NCBI RefSeq assembly: GCF_013410875.1
Contig: NZ_JACCCU010000001.1
Coordinates: 434,001-498,000 of the forward strand
Reading direction: 5' to 3'
Origin: Tunturiibacter empetritectus
GTDB taxonomy: Bacteria > Acidobacteriota > Terriglobia > Terriglobales > Acidobacteriaceae
DNA length: 64,000 nt
The notes below the pieces were generated by a model that ran no database searches, had not been told where the DNA came from, and saw only the letters and a program-made list of their open reading frames with translations. Position numbers and translations under genes: made by a program. Numbering within the stretch: position 1 is the stretch's first letter; the number at the start of each line of letters is the position of its first letter. This document shows, one piece after another, positions 47,778 through 57,074 of the stretch.

Positions 47778-49028
47778 ATGAACGGCGATATGAAATTAGC
47801 TTCTAAGTATCTACGTGATCCGGTTCAAACGCTGAAATCCGCCGGACTCAGATGTCGGACGGCGTGGACAAATCGGGAGCTTTTGTATCGAGGCGGCCAT
47901 CACTTCAAAGGTGATCCCCGATACGATCTTGATGGCGTCACTCGCGGCTTTAGTGATCGCATCGGTGACAACGGCTCCGATCGGCCATTACTACAAAGGA
48001 TTTGCAGGGCCTACTCCCTGGCAATGAGCCAAGAACAGGTTACCCCGAGGAAATACGATCCAACCCCTTGGTGGCAGCAACACCGCTATCACACACTTGA
48101 GTCTGTCATGCGGGCTTTGGCTTCGCACGACCTAGATACATTGCAGAAGATGTACGAGAACTTCTTCCGCGATGATTGTTCAACGGGACTGCTCCCCGTA
48201 CAACGGGTAAAAAACAATTATTTCGGTCATATCATTGCCGATTTCTATTGCCGTCTGTATTTAGTCGATGCTCTCTATCGCCTGGACTACTGGAAGGCGG
48301 AGACAAGCGGCTCTTATACGGTTGGCGATCTGGCAGGTCCGGCGACCGGAAACCCTTTCGGCGTTGCTCTGGAAGATACTCTCGTCAGAGTAGGCTCTGA
48401 GTACCAGCACTACTGCGCGCAGAGAATTGCCCGGCTTCTGCATGGTCACGCCACGATCGCTGAGATCGGCGGGGGGTTCGGTGGAATGGCATATTATCTT
48501 CTTCGCGATCGCCCAGGAACAACTTACATTGATTTCGATGTGCCAGAAAGCATATCTCTCACGTCGTATTACCTGCTGAAAAACTTCCCGCACCTCAAGA
48601 CTGTTTTGTATGGTGAGGCAGAGTTGACTTTCGATACGATCCGGCAGGCCGACGTCATCCTAATGCCATTATTCGAGCTTGCGCATCTCCCGAACAACAT
48701 AGTCGACCTTAGCTTTAGCTCACATGCCATGTCAGATCTCGCACCGGAAGTCATGCCGGAATACTTATGCGACATCGCCCGGACCACACGAAATCATTTT
48801 CTTTATGTAGGAACCGAAATCTCTGCGGCGAGAATTGCGGACTTCTCCGAAGCTATGCCTAGCCAATTCATATTGTTGCAGTCGCGTCAGTCCGGCTGGA
48901 ATCGTCATATCGCGCCCAAAGCTGGTCATGTGGAATGTATTTACCAAATTAGCCGTTCACCTACATCCATACCGACGTCTGAACAAGCCAGTCCGAGAAC
49001 GAACGCCCATGTTGGGACAAAAGAGTGA
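47778..49028 (+). CDS. Putative sugar O-methyltransferase, copy 2
   Basis: 416 residues, a paralogue of the gene at 43155-44471. Shared motifs are GDLAGPATGNPFGVALEDT, IAEIGGGFGGMAYYLLRDR and IDFDVPESISLTSYYLLKNFPHLKTVLYGE. It starts MNGDMKLASKYLRD. Copy 1 lies in the divergent operon across the promoter region, so the two copies may methylate different positions of one sugar. The HPr-kinase-like gene follows on the same strand. Confidence 0.85.
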   Translation: MNGDMKLASKYLRDPVQTLKSAGLRCRTAWTNRELLYRGGHHFKGDPRYDLDGVTRGFSDRIGDNGSDRPLLQRICRAYSLAMSQEQVTPRKYDPTPWWQQHRYHTLESVMRALASHDLDTLQKMYENFFRDDCSTGLLPVQRVKNNYFGHIIADFYCRLYLVDALYRLDYWKAETSGSYTVGDLAGPATGNPFGVALEDTLVRVGSEYQHYCAQRIARLLHGHATIAEIGGGFGGMAYYLLRDRPGTTYIDFDVPESISLTSYYLLKNFPHLKTVLYGEAELTFDTIRQADVILMPLFELAHLPNNIVDLSFSSHAMSDLAPEVMPEYLCDIARTTRNHFLYVGTEISAARIADFSEAMPSQFILLQSRQSGWNRHIAPKAGHVECIYQISRSPTSIPTSEQASPRTNAHVGTKE

Positions 49029-49079
49029 CAAATCGGTAACAGCACACAAAGAGACTCTGTTCATAATCAGCTTTAAGGC

Positions 49080-49117
49080 AGACGAGTATATGACAAAGCA
49101 ACTTCACAAATTCGACA
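49080..49117 (+). promoter_or_regulatory. Tandem 11-nt operator upstream of the HPr-kinase-like gene
   Basis: AGACG, TGACA, CTTCA, CGACA at 49080, 49091, 49102 and 49113. A further TGACA-N6-TAACA pair lies at 49026-49041, over the stop codon of the preceding gene. Confidence 0.6.
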
Positions 49118-49190
49118 TCAGCATCTCCTGTGCGCAACTCTTCGGAGCGTCGGATATTTCTCGGCCTCGCAAAGATAAAGGAACCCAAAT

Positions 49191-50195
49191 ATGACGATCC
49201 AGGAGATCGAACGGGCGTGTGACAACTCACAACTACCGGACTTTTCCAGACCCGAGCTTCCGAAACCCGAACTCACACTGACCAGAAGGTTCTACCCATA
49301 TGGATTTCCCGTCGAAGTCAGAACAAACTCAGCCGACGTGTTAGAGGTGCTGGAGGGTATTTGGGGCAAATTCGAGCAGCGGTACAACACAACTCCCATC
49401 TCTTCCGAAGTGCATTTGGTAACGAGCGATTCTCTCGACTGTCCGCCCCTGCCGGTGTACCGTCTTATGTCGCCATTGTTTATAAGTATCGCGGACAAAG
49501 ATAACTACAGCATCGTCGATATGGAGCGGAATACCACGCAGATATGTCTATCGGATGCGGCCCTCCATCACAAACTATACGCAGGGTATTACTTCCTCGG
49601 AACCCCGGTCTCCTGCATTGCGTCTTGTCACACAACACCGGTACATGCAGGATGCGTGGCACTGAAGGGGCGCGGTGTGCTGCTTTGTGGAGACTCAGGA
49701 GCAGGCAAATCTACATTGTCCTACGCATGCGCGCGAAAGGGATGGACGTACGTCTCTGACGACGGAAGTTATCTGTTGAGCGGTGGCAAGGATCGCGTGG
49801 TTACAGGCAACTGCCATCAGGTAAGGTTCCGGCCGACCGCGGCAGAGCTGTTTCCGGAGATCGGAGAGCTCAAGATGATGCCACGAGCGGCCGGTAAACC
49901 ATCCGTAGAGATGCAGACATCAATGATCCCGGGATTGACCTGTGCTCAGGCAACGAAGGTCGACTTCATCGTGTTCTTGAATCGTCGTTCGGAAGGTAGG
50001 CAGGGCCTTGTACCCTATCGCAAGGACGTGACGCGCAACTTTATGCGCCAGATGCTATTCGGACCACCAGATACACGCGATCGGCAACATGCGGCTATTG
50101 AACAATTGTTGACCGCCGAAGTCTTCGAACTGCGGTACAAGGATCTAAACTGGGCAGTTCATCGGCTGGAGAAGCTGGTTCACGACAGACAGTAG
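49191..50195 (+). CDS. HPr kinase/phosphorylase-like P-loop kinase
   Basis: 334 residues. The P-loop GDSGAGKST is at 167-175, followed by YVSDDGSYLL and CHQVRFRP, as in HprK-type small kinases that lack the N-terminal HPr-regulatory module. Relatives occur in peptide (lasso) and polysaccharide loci, where they phosphorylate a serine of a product or act on carrier molecules. The ATG at 49191 has AAAGGAAC upstream. No lasso peptide cyclase is seen in the window. Confidence 0.82.
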   Translation: MTIQEIERACDNSQLPDFSRPELPKPELTLTRRFYPYGFPVEVRTNSADVLEVLEGIWGKFEQRYNTTPISSEVHLVTSDSLDCPPLPVYRLMSPLFISIADKDNYSIVDMERNTTQICLSDAALHHKLYAGYYFLGTPVSCIASCHTTPVHAGCVALKGRGVLLCGDSGAGKSTLSYACARKGWTYVSDDGSYLLSGGKDRVVTGNCHQVRFRPTAAELFPEIGELKMMPRAAGKPSVEMQTSMIPGLTCAQATKVDFIVFLNRRSEGRQGLVPYRKDVTRNFMRQMLFGPPDTRDRQHAAIEQLLTAEVFELRYKDLNWAVHRLEKLVHDRQ

Positions 50196-50439
50196 TGGAT
50201 TTTGCTTTACATCTGAAATGTTAGCCGGGCAAAAAGGAGAGACGCCATCTCTGACCCCCTAGCGATCCCACCAAGCATAAACAACCGGGCAATCCACCTT
50301 CGGCGAAGACTTGAAGAACGCAAATCCAGCGCGGGAGGAAGATCATGTTGCAAACCAATCCGGGATTTCAATCGACGCGAAGAACGCACATTTTTCGAAG
50401 TCAGGAACGGATCGACTGTCACTGAGATATGTCAGCTAT
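50196..50439. other. Short convergent intergenic region
   Basis: No gene, and no strong hairpin recognised between the convergent kinase and cytochrome c genes. Confidence 0.4.
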
Positions 50440-50754
50440 TTAGGGATTTAGAAAGCGAAGGAGCTCTTGTTCATCGTGCTGGCTGAGCGATGCTCGCACC
50501 CGCATGTGGCGCACTACCGTGCCCGATATATTGGGCGAGAACCCATCAGGTGCCGTATGGCATCGCGAGCAGTTTTGTGCGAAGATGCGATCGCCCTCAT
50601 TATGGAGCACCGGCGAGTTTTGTTTCGCGGATGCTTTCTGATCAACGTGTGCGGAGGTCCGCTGATTAGCTTGAGTCTGAGTTTGCGCGGCCATAAACGG
50701 CGTAAGAAGCGCAACTAAACCAAAAGCATAGGTGAAGGGATACGGCTGGTTCAT
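50440..50754 (-). CDS. Small secreted mono-haem cytochrome c
   Basis: 104 residues with a cleavable signal peptide (ending near MAAQTQ). The single haem motif is Cys62-x2-Cys65-His66 (CSRCH), with Met84 as a possible sixth ligand. It overlaps the beta-barrel gene upstream by 4 bp. It would be a periplasmic electron carrier linked to an outer-membrane protein. Confidence 0.88.
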   Translation of the reverse strand: MNQPYPFTYAFGLVALLTPFMAAQTQTQANQRTSAHVDQKASAKQNSPVLHNEGDRIFAQNCSRCHTAPDGFSPNISGTVVRHMRVRASLSQHDEQELLRFLNP

Positions 50755-51818
50755 TTTTGCTTTCCTTTCCAGGCCGGGAAGAGGAATCGATATACGATTC
50801 CAGTCTCCCAGATGTTGACGTTTCCGCTGGAAGAGAACTGCCGCGAATAGCTTGTGAGAATTCTCGTATTGTGCGGTAGGTTATAGTCCAGGCCGAAGTC
50901 TGCACGCTGTGAGTTGACTATTGGCAAACTATCGCTCGCTATGCTGTCGATTCGAAACGTCTGCTGAATACGGAAGATAGGCTCCACTCGGCCGATCCAG
51001 CTATTAAGTCCCCCGAAGTATGTGGGCCGATAATCAGCTTCCACCCAATAGCCCTGTGCGTGCTGTCCCCGAGCCCACTCTGAACGCAAACGAAAAGCAC
51101 TATCCTTGGGCTCCCACCAGACATGCGTTCCGTAGAAGTTCTCTTGAGTGCCTTGCAAAAGCCGGCCGTAAGAAAAACCTACCTCCAGACGTTTCGCCGG
51201 CAGATACAGGCTCACGCGCCCACCGGAGGAGCGCTTTGAATTGAACTGTTCGTTCCCACTGCGCGCAGAGAAGTATGCAGCATAGTCAATGGAGAAGTTA
51301 CGCCGTGAGATTGCGGATCCTCGCACCTGACCGCCGAGACCAACTCCTGTGGTCATAACTCCTAGTGTCTGGATCAATGGTCCATCCTGAAGATTATTAA
51401 TCCAGATTGGAGATAGCCGTTCGTTGTAGGTTCCGAATGGGGTCAAGAAACTCCCGCCCACTACGGTCACATGCGAAGAAGCAATGTAATCGCCCTGAAG
51501 GTAGGTCAACCCAATGAAATGACTATGGTCGTAGCCGGACTGACCGTCAGCCTTGGGTGTAAAGTCCTCGAGCAGTGCCGCTCGAGACTCGATGAAAAAG
51601 TGATCTCCGATTGGTGCGGCTAACAAGGGCGAAACGATCGGCAAATAGGTGGTACTGCCCGCAGTGGTGTTTGTGAAGAACCCAACACCGCCGGAGATTA
51701 GCGGTGTGTCCTGGGCTTTGCCGTACTGTGTAGCGAAGAGTACGGCCACGCCGAATAGGAGCAGTCTCGCAGACCATCGTGATTTGAAAAAGCGGAAATC
51801 TCGTCTGGGGCACGGCAT
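50751..51818 (-). CDS. Outer-membrane beta-barrel protein
   Basis: 355 residues: a signal peptide, then alternating polar/hydrophobic strands and an aromatic-rich strand before a short basic tail (VYRFLFPAWKGKQK). The overall look is that of a porin-like outer-membrane protein; the substrate is unknown. It is coupled to the cytochrome c gene. The operator repeats lie 55-71 bases upstream. Confidence 0.75.
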   Translation of the reverse strand: MPCPRRDFRFFKSRWSARLLLFGVAVLFATQYGKAQDTPLISGGVGFFTNTTAGSTTYLPIVSPLLAAPIGDHFFIESRAALLEDFTPKADGQSGYDHSHFIGLTYLQGDYIASSHVTVVGGSFLTPFGTYNERLSPIWINNLQDGPLIQTLGVMTTGVGLGGQVRGSAISRRNFSIDYAAYFSARSGNEQFNSKRSSGGRVSLYLPAKRLEVGFSYGRLLQGTQENFYGTHVWWEPKDSAFRLRSEWARGQHAQGYWVEADYRPTYFGGLNSWIGRVEPIFRIQQTFRIDSIASDSLPIVNSQRADFGLDYNLPHNTRILTSYSRQFSSSGNVNIWETGIVYRFLFPAWKGKQK

Positions 51819-51872
51819 AAATGCAACTGTAGTTACGTCTCCAGCCGGATGTGTCTCAGGCTCGTATGTCCT

Positions 51873-51889
51873 TTGTCAAAGGTTTGTCA
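51873..51889 (-). promoter_or_regulatory. Tandem 11-nt operator upstream of the beta-barrel/cytochrome operon
   Basis: Minus strand: TGACA-N6-TGACA, two exact half-sites. Confidence 0.75.
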
Positions 51890-52013
51890 TTCACCATCAA
51901 GCGAAATCTTCTGGTGTACCACCCCGGGATAGTGGCCCAACGGCTCAACCTTCTACGTGTGCGCATTCACTGATCTGTATGCTCGGCAATCGTCGATTGG
52001 CGCGAGGGGAAAA

Positions 52014-52040
52014 TGACAATTGGTTTACAGCCCTATGACA
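52014..52040 (+). promoter_or_regulatory. Tandem 11-nt operator upstream of the NTP_transf_5 gene
   Basis: TGACA-N6-TTACA-N6-TGACA at 52014, 52025 and 52036. A good -10 (TAGAAT) follows at 52049-52054. Confidence 0.8.
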
Positions 52041-52144
52041 AACGTCCCTAGAATCTTTCCTACAGTTGAAGTCACCAATGCAGGTTGGCGAGCAGCTCAC
52101 GGCGTCGCGGAACGGCTTGGTATTTGTCTTGGTTCCGAGTCCGC

Positions 52145-53407
52145 ATGAAATTTGAAGCGATAAAAGATTCTCTGAGCGCCGAACAACAAATCAGGCATGC
52201 GGTGCTGTTGACCTTCTGCGACCCGCCTCCTTCCCAGTGTTCGCTACTGCGGCATATCTCCTATAAGGATTGGAAGAAGCTGCTGCATTGGCTGGATACC
52301 AGTGGTCTTGCACTGTATTTTCTCGACCGGATGCTGGCGTTGCAACGATCCGAAATGCTACCGCCATTGGTACTGGAACGTCTGCAGCAGAATCTCCATG
52401 ACAACATTGCCCGCACTCAGAGCATGGCGGCCGAATCAAATACGATTCACAGTGAGTTTCAGCACGCACACCTCTCGTATGCATCCCTTAAAGGATTTTC
52501 GCTCTGGCCACTTTCGGCGCCAAAGCCGTGGCTGCGATCGCAACTAGACTTGGATTTCTTAGTAGCGGAGGATCATATACCAGAGGCGCGCCGGATCTTG
52601 GAACAACGAGGCTATTACCTCCACGCGGTCAGCGGCAAGAGCTGGGAATTCAAGACGCCCCATGCTCCGGGCAGGTCCGTGAAGGATTTATACAAACCTC
52701 TTCCGTTGAGTTGCATAGAGCTACACGCTGAAACAAGCGATCAGAGCTACCCCTCAGTGCTCGCGCGAAAACATGAACTCGACTTCAATGATGTCTCCAT
52801 TCCGGTGCTTTCTCGCAGCGATCTTTTCGTAGGGCAGGGGTTGCACCTGTTCAAGCATGTAGCCAGCGAGTTTTCACGGACTGCACACCTCGTCGAATTC
52901 TACCGGCATGTGCTCGCTCGTCATCACGATGACCTCTTCTGGGAAGAAGTCCAGGCTGCAGCTGAGGAGAATCCAAAAGCGGCTTTGGCACTCGGGGTCA
53001 TTACTATGTTGACTACTCAGGTTATGGGTAATTTCGCTCCTGAGACACTGACAAACTGGACGGTTACTCACGTTCCGGCTCGCGTACGGTCCTGGGTAAG
53101 ACTGTATGGATGCAAGTCTGTTCTTGCTAGCTTTCCGGGCAGCAAACTTTACCTGTTGCTCCAGAGAGAGCTTGAACGCGAAGGTATGCCCTCGAAGCGG
53201 TCGCTCCGAAAATCACTGCTACCGCGGAGTTTGCCGCCCGCGATTGCCCATACGCCTCCGAACGAGACAGTTCCGGAGCGGATCAGACGATACTTTATGC
53301 AAGTTAGTTTTGTATGTTTCCGCCTGCGCTTTCACGTATTTGAAGGTCTCCGCTATCTCTGCGAGTCGGTCAAATGGCGTCAGGGAACCCGTCGACTTGC
53401 ACTTTGA
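52145..53407 (+). CDS. NTP_transf_5-family nucleotidyltransferase-like protein
   Basis: 420 residues from ATG 52145; the open frame extends to 52085, but the internal MKFEAIKDS start sits at a natural distance from the promoter. The family's DLDFLV acidic motif is near residue 145, after a YASLKGFSLWPL stretch, and further histidines follow (GLHLFKHVASEF). Such proteins are common in lasso peptide and acidobacterial polysaccharide loci. Their substrate is not established here. Confidence 0.75.
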   Translation: MKFEAIKDSLSAEQQIRHAVLLTFCDPPPSQCSLLRHISYKDWKKLLHWLDTSGLALYFLDRMLALQRSEMLPPLVLERLQQNLHDNIARTQSMAAESNTIHSEFQHAHLSYASLKGFSLWPLSAPKPWLRSQLDLDFLVAEDHIPEARRILEQRGYYLHAVSGKSWEFKTPHAPGRSVKDLYKPLPLSCIELHAETSDQSYPSVLARKHELDFNDVSIPVLSRSDLFVGQGLHLFKHVASEFSRTAHLVEFYRHVLARHHDDLFWEEVQAAAEENPKAALALGVITMLTTQVMGNFAPETLTNWTVTHVPARVRSWVRLYGCKSVLASFPGSKLYLLLQRELEREGMPSKRSLRKSLLPRSLPPAIAHTPPNETVPERIRRYFMQVSFVCFRLRFHVFEGLRYLCESVKWRQGTRRLAL

Positions 53408-53832
53408 ATTGAGGTTCCACCTCGCTTCATGTTGGCAGCGGCTCATTTGTATTCAAACAAGCTCGACAGGGCGGAATAGGCAATCTATGCCAAGTCCTAT
53501 TTGCCTGAAGCCCCGTTTTGCTGTTGGTGTAAAGACTCAAGGCGCGTGCTCAACTTTCTTGAGTTCAATCGCGCGCGCATGACATCGCAGTTGTGCTACT
53601 TCGCTAGGGTCTATGGTGCACACCGGGATTAATTCAGTGAGCCGGTATTTCACTGGTCTAAGCCACATCTCTGAGGCAACGCACGTATGTGACCGTCATT
53701 ATCCATCTCTCCGTCTGTTTTTCTGTCGCAAGCCCCCGCATCCTGAACAGCAAGTCTGATCGGCCATCGAGCCATAAGCTGTGAAGATTGTCAATCGGCG
53801 CAAGGATAGACGCTGCAAGCCCCATCTCGCGC
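53408..53832. other. About 425 bases without a supported gene
   Basis: Leader and promoter region between the NTP_transf_5 gene and wza. Open frames on the minus strand are overlapped by the operator and are not accepted. Confidence 0.5.
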
Positions 53833-53870
53833 AGACAAGAGATTGACATTTGCCTTACGAAGGCATGACA
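53833..53870 (+). promoter_or_regulatory. Tandem 11-nt operator upstream of the wza operon
   Basis: AGACA, TGACA, TTACG, TGACA at 53833, 53844, 53855 and 53866. It ends 45 bases before the ATG at 53916 and argues against the TTG at 53850 as start. Confidence 0.8.
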
Positions 53871-53915
53871 CCGCAGCGGTTCGAGTTCTTTACGTTGAGA
53901 GACGAAGAGAAACCT

Positions 53916-56900
53916 ATGCTGATATCTTCCAGGCCATTCCGCATTCTCAAGCCAATTCGAATCATACCCTCGCTTGAGACTGCCTCCCGCTGTCGTATGT
54001 CGCGTTCGCACGCGGTTGCGGCAAGCGGCTTGTTGGCAATTACGGCGATGCTGGGTCAGTCTTCACGAGCGCAAGGAGTGTTCTCACCTCCTCAGACTAC
54101 GACCCAATCTCCCTCAACTCCAGGCCCAGGTCTAGGAGCTACGGAGCAATCCCAAAGTGACGGATCGCAGGACGATAAAAGCAGCTCCTCAAGCACCCTC
54201 GCCGTTCCGGCTACCCTTTCCTCGAATCAAATCATCCATATCCTGCAGCAGAATCCCGATCTGGTCGTGGAGTTGAAGTCCCAGGTAGCCGATCACCTCC
54301 AACAGCAGGGGACGCCTATCGACGCCAACGATATCTCCGACCAGATGCTCTACAGCCAGATCGCAACAAACGGCGATCTGCGCGCGAACATCACGATGTT
54401 TCTTCGCGCAAGAGGGTACGTTTCGCAGGACGATCTCCAAAGTTTGGGCTCCAATTCAAATATCGGAACCGCGGAAGGCAGTGACCTGACCGGCCAAGAA
54501 AGCACTGGACTATCAGGTCAGTCTCCTGCGTTGGCTGGAAGTGATACTGCCAGACTTGCCGCAGCTGATCTCTCTTCGCCCGATCAAATCGAGGCTTCTG
54601 GTCGCGCAGCTCAGTTGGTAGGCTCGGCCGCCAATCAATCTTCCAACGAACCGATGCGTGGCCGTGAACCGGTGAATGGCTCCACTGACCCACCAAAGGT
54701 TCTGCGGCAGCCTGCTCCTTATAATCTGCAATCGATGCGTGATTTATATACGCAGATCCCCGAACAGACTCTCCCGCTCAAGCGCTTCGGTTCAGATGTA
54801 TTTGTCAACCGCAACGTCTCCGCAATGGCTCGTGGCGGGGCTGGTCGGGACACCCCTCTGGACGTGCCACTGGGTCCCGACTACGTGATCGGCGCAGGTG
54901 ACACACTCACGATCAACATGTGGGGTGGCATGACACAGAGTGTGAATCGAGTTATCGACCGCGACGGACGCATTTTGTTGCCTGAGGCGGGTTCGCTGGA
55001 CTTGGCCGGGCTTTCGCTCGATCGCGCGGAGAGCCTGATTGACAGCGCACTTAAGAAACAATATCGAGATGTTAAGGTGACCGTGACCGTGTCGCGTCTT
55101 CGCTCCGTGCGAGTGTACGTTGTTGGCGATGTCCAGCGGCCCGGCGGGTATGACATCAGTTCTCTGGCAACTCCGTTAAGTGCACTCTATCTCGCGGGTG
55201 GCCCTACCGCGGCCGGGTCCCTTCGGATGGTGCGCCATCTCCGTGGAGAGCAGCTTGTTGAGAATATAGATCTTTACGACTTTCTGCTGCATGGAGTCCG
55301 CGCAAAGGGCGCCCGCTTCGAGAGCGGTGACACCTTGCTGATATCACCTATAGGACCACAGGTTGCCGTCGCAGGCGCGGTCAAGCGGCCCGCGATCTAT
55401 GAATTGAAGCCCGGCGAATCGACGTTGGACCTCGCAATCAGCGATGCCGGAGGTCTTACTGCGGCAGCGTCTCTTGGAAACATCACGATCGAAAGAATCG
55501 ATATCAATCGACAACGCGAGACAGTCACACTTAAGACCTCTGCGACCGGAGCTGCTGACGCCGACCGTGCCACCATTGCGGCGTTCCAGATCCGGGATGG
55601 TGATCGTATTCGGATTGCACCCATTCTGCCCTATAGTCAACGAGCGATTTATCTTGAGGGGCACGTCGTTCGCCCAGGCAGGCGTTCGTACAGTGACGGC
55701 ATGCGTCTCAGTGACGTTCTGCACAGTTACCAAGACTTGCTGCCGGAGCCGTCGCCTGTAGGGGAGATTATCCGCCTCGTCCCACCGGATCTCCACGCAG
55801 AGACCATCAACTTCAATGTGCCGAATGTGCTCATCGGGAACAGCAATCTCGACCTTCAGACATTCGATACGATTCGCATTCTGGGTCGATACCAAGCGGA
55901 TGCCCCAAAGGTGACGATCCAGGGCGAGGTACTGCGACCATCTACTTACCCATTGTCCGATGGCATGACGGCTGCACAACTCGTCCGTATGGCCGGTGGA
56001 TTCAAACGCGACGCCATGCTCGATGAGGCAGATCTGACAAGCTACGGCGTGGCAAACGGAACTCGAGTCACGGGAAACTTGGTTACTGTTCACATCGGTA
56101 CGGCCGTTGCGGGGACGGAGCCGAAAGCAGACGTTCTGCTCAAACCGGGAGACATCCTAACCATCCACCAGATCACCGGATGGAATGAAATCGGTCAGTC
56201 GGTACAGATCGAAGGACAGGTCGCTTATCCCGGCACGTATGGATTTCGAGAAGGAGAGCGCCTCAGCTCTGTGCTGCGACGCGCTGGTGGATTCCGCGAA
56301 ACGGCATATCCAGCAGGTGCAGTACTTGTTCGTGATCAGGTGCGCGAACTCGAACAGAAGAGCCGCGAAGAACTTATTCGACAAATTGAGACGAGCTCGG
56401 CTTCGGCACGTCTTTCACCGAATCTGGGTGCAGGCGACTCCGGGGCAACGCTGAAATTGATCCAGGCGCAACAGGATCAGGTATTAGCCCGCTTGAAGAG
56501 TGAGCCACCAACAGGCCGCCTTGTCGTCCACATCTCGTCGGACATCGATATTTGGGCGAACACCTCTATCGACATCGAAATGCGTCGCGGCGACGTCTTG
56601 ACGATTCCTAAACGTCCCGGGTTTGTTCTGATTACCGGTCAGGTATACAACGCCACGGCACTGACCTTTGCACCTGGCAAAACTGCGAGCTGGTATCTGC
56701 AGCATGCGGGCGGTACGAGTGATACGGCGAACCGAAGGGAGATCTTCGTGATCCGCGCCAATGGCTCGGTCATTGGTCGACATTCGGGCGGCCTGTTCGA
56801 TCCTTCTGTCCTCTCCACAAAGCTTGGCCCCGGCGACGTTGTGGTTGTACCGCAGAAAGTGATTGGGGCCTCCCTCTTCTGGAAAAATCTCCTCACTGCT

Positions 56901-56951
56901 GCACAACTCGCGTCGTCGATTGCCATAACCGCAGCCGTAGCGAATATCTAA
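53916..56951 (+). CDS. Large SLBB-domain polysaccharide export protein (Wza-like)
   Basis: 1011 residues from ATG 53916; ATG 53997 (just before a signal-like LLAITAML segment) is an alternative. After a Ser/Gln-rich low-complexity region, a polysaccharide-biosynthesis/export domain (LGPDYVIGAGDTLTINMWG) is followed by several SLBB repeats (VYVVGDVQRPGGYDIS, VAVAGAVKRPAIYELKPGES, IYLEGHVVRPGRRSYSDGM, VQIEGQVAYPGTYGFREGE). It is much longer than E. coli Wza (about 380), as in other acidobacteria. It forms the outer-membrane exit of a Wzy-dependent exopolysaccharide system with the wzz, wzx and glycosyltransferase genes that follow. Confidence 0.9.
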   Translation: MLISSRPFRILKPIRIIPSLETASRCRMSRSHAVAASGLLAITAMLGQSSRAQGVFSPPQTTTQSPSTPGPGLGATEQSQSDGSQDDKSSSSSTLAVPATLSSNQIIHILQQNPDLVVELKSQVADHLQQQGTPIDANDISDQMLYSQIATNGDLRANITMFLRARGYVSQDDLQSLGSNSNIGTAEGSDLTGQESTGLSGQSPALAGSDTARLAAADLSSPDQIEASGRAAQLVGSAANQSSNEPMRGREPVNGSTDPPKVLRQPAPYNLQSMRDLYTQIPEQTLPLKRFGSDVFVNRNVSAMARGGAGRDTPLDVPLGPDYVIGAGDTLTINMWGGMTQSVNRVIDRDGRILLPEAGSLDLAGLSLDRAESLIDSALKKQYRDVKVTVTVSRLRSVRVYVVGDVQRPGGYDISSLATPLSALYLAGGPTAAGSLRMVRHLRGEQLVENIDLYDFLLHGVRAKGARFESGDTLLISPIGPQVAVAGAVKRPAIYELKPGESTLDLAISDAGGLTAAASLGNITIERIDINRQRETVTLKTSATGAADADRATIAAFQIRDGDRIRIAPILPYSQRAIYLEGHVVRPGRRSYSDGMRLSDVLHSYQDLLPEPSPVGEIIRLVPPDLHAETINFNVPNVLIGNSNLDLQTFDTIRILGRYQADAPKVTIQGEVLRPSTYPLSDGMTAAQLVRMAGGFKRDAMLDEADLTSYGVANGTRVTGNLVTVHIGTAVAGTEPKADVLLKPGDILTIHQITGWNEIGQSVQIEGQVAYPGTYGFREGERLSSVLRRAGGFRETAYPAGAVLVRDQVRELEQKSREELIRQIETSSASARLSPNLGAGDSGATLKLIQAQQDQVLARLKSEPPTGRLVVHISSDIDIWANTSIDIEMRRGDVLTIPKRPGFVLITGQVYNATALTFAPGKTASWYLQHAGGTSDTANRREIFVIRANGSVIGRHSGGLFDPSVLSTKLGPGDVVVVPQKVIGASLFWKNLLTAAQLASSIAITAAVANI

Positions 56952-57074
56952 GGTCGCTGTGGTTGCACCACTCCGCGTACTGGACCCTGACACTCCTATG
57001 CCGAACGGGACGCTTCAATGCAAGACCAATCCGGGCAGTAAGCAACAACACCGCTCCCTGCCGAGGTCCAGGAT

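Noticed and set aside
49191..53407. Lasso peptide cluster suggested by HPr-kinase-like and NTP_transf_5 genes
   Set aside because: No asparagine-synthetase-like cyclase, transglutaminase-like protease or separate PqqD protein was found, and the genes share an operator with exopolysaccharide genes.
53658..54011. 117-codon minus-strand frame before wza
   Set aside because: It runs opposite to the wza start and its operator array and has no family features.
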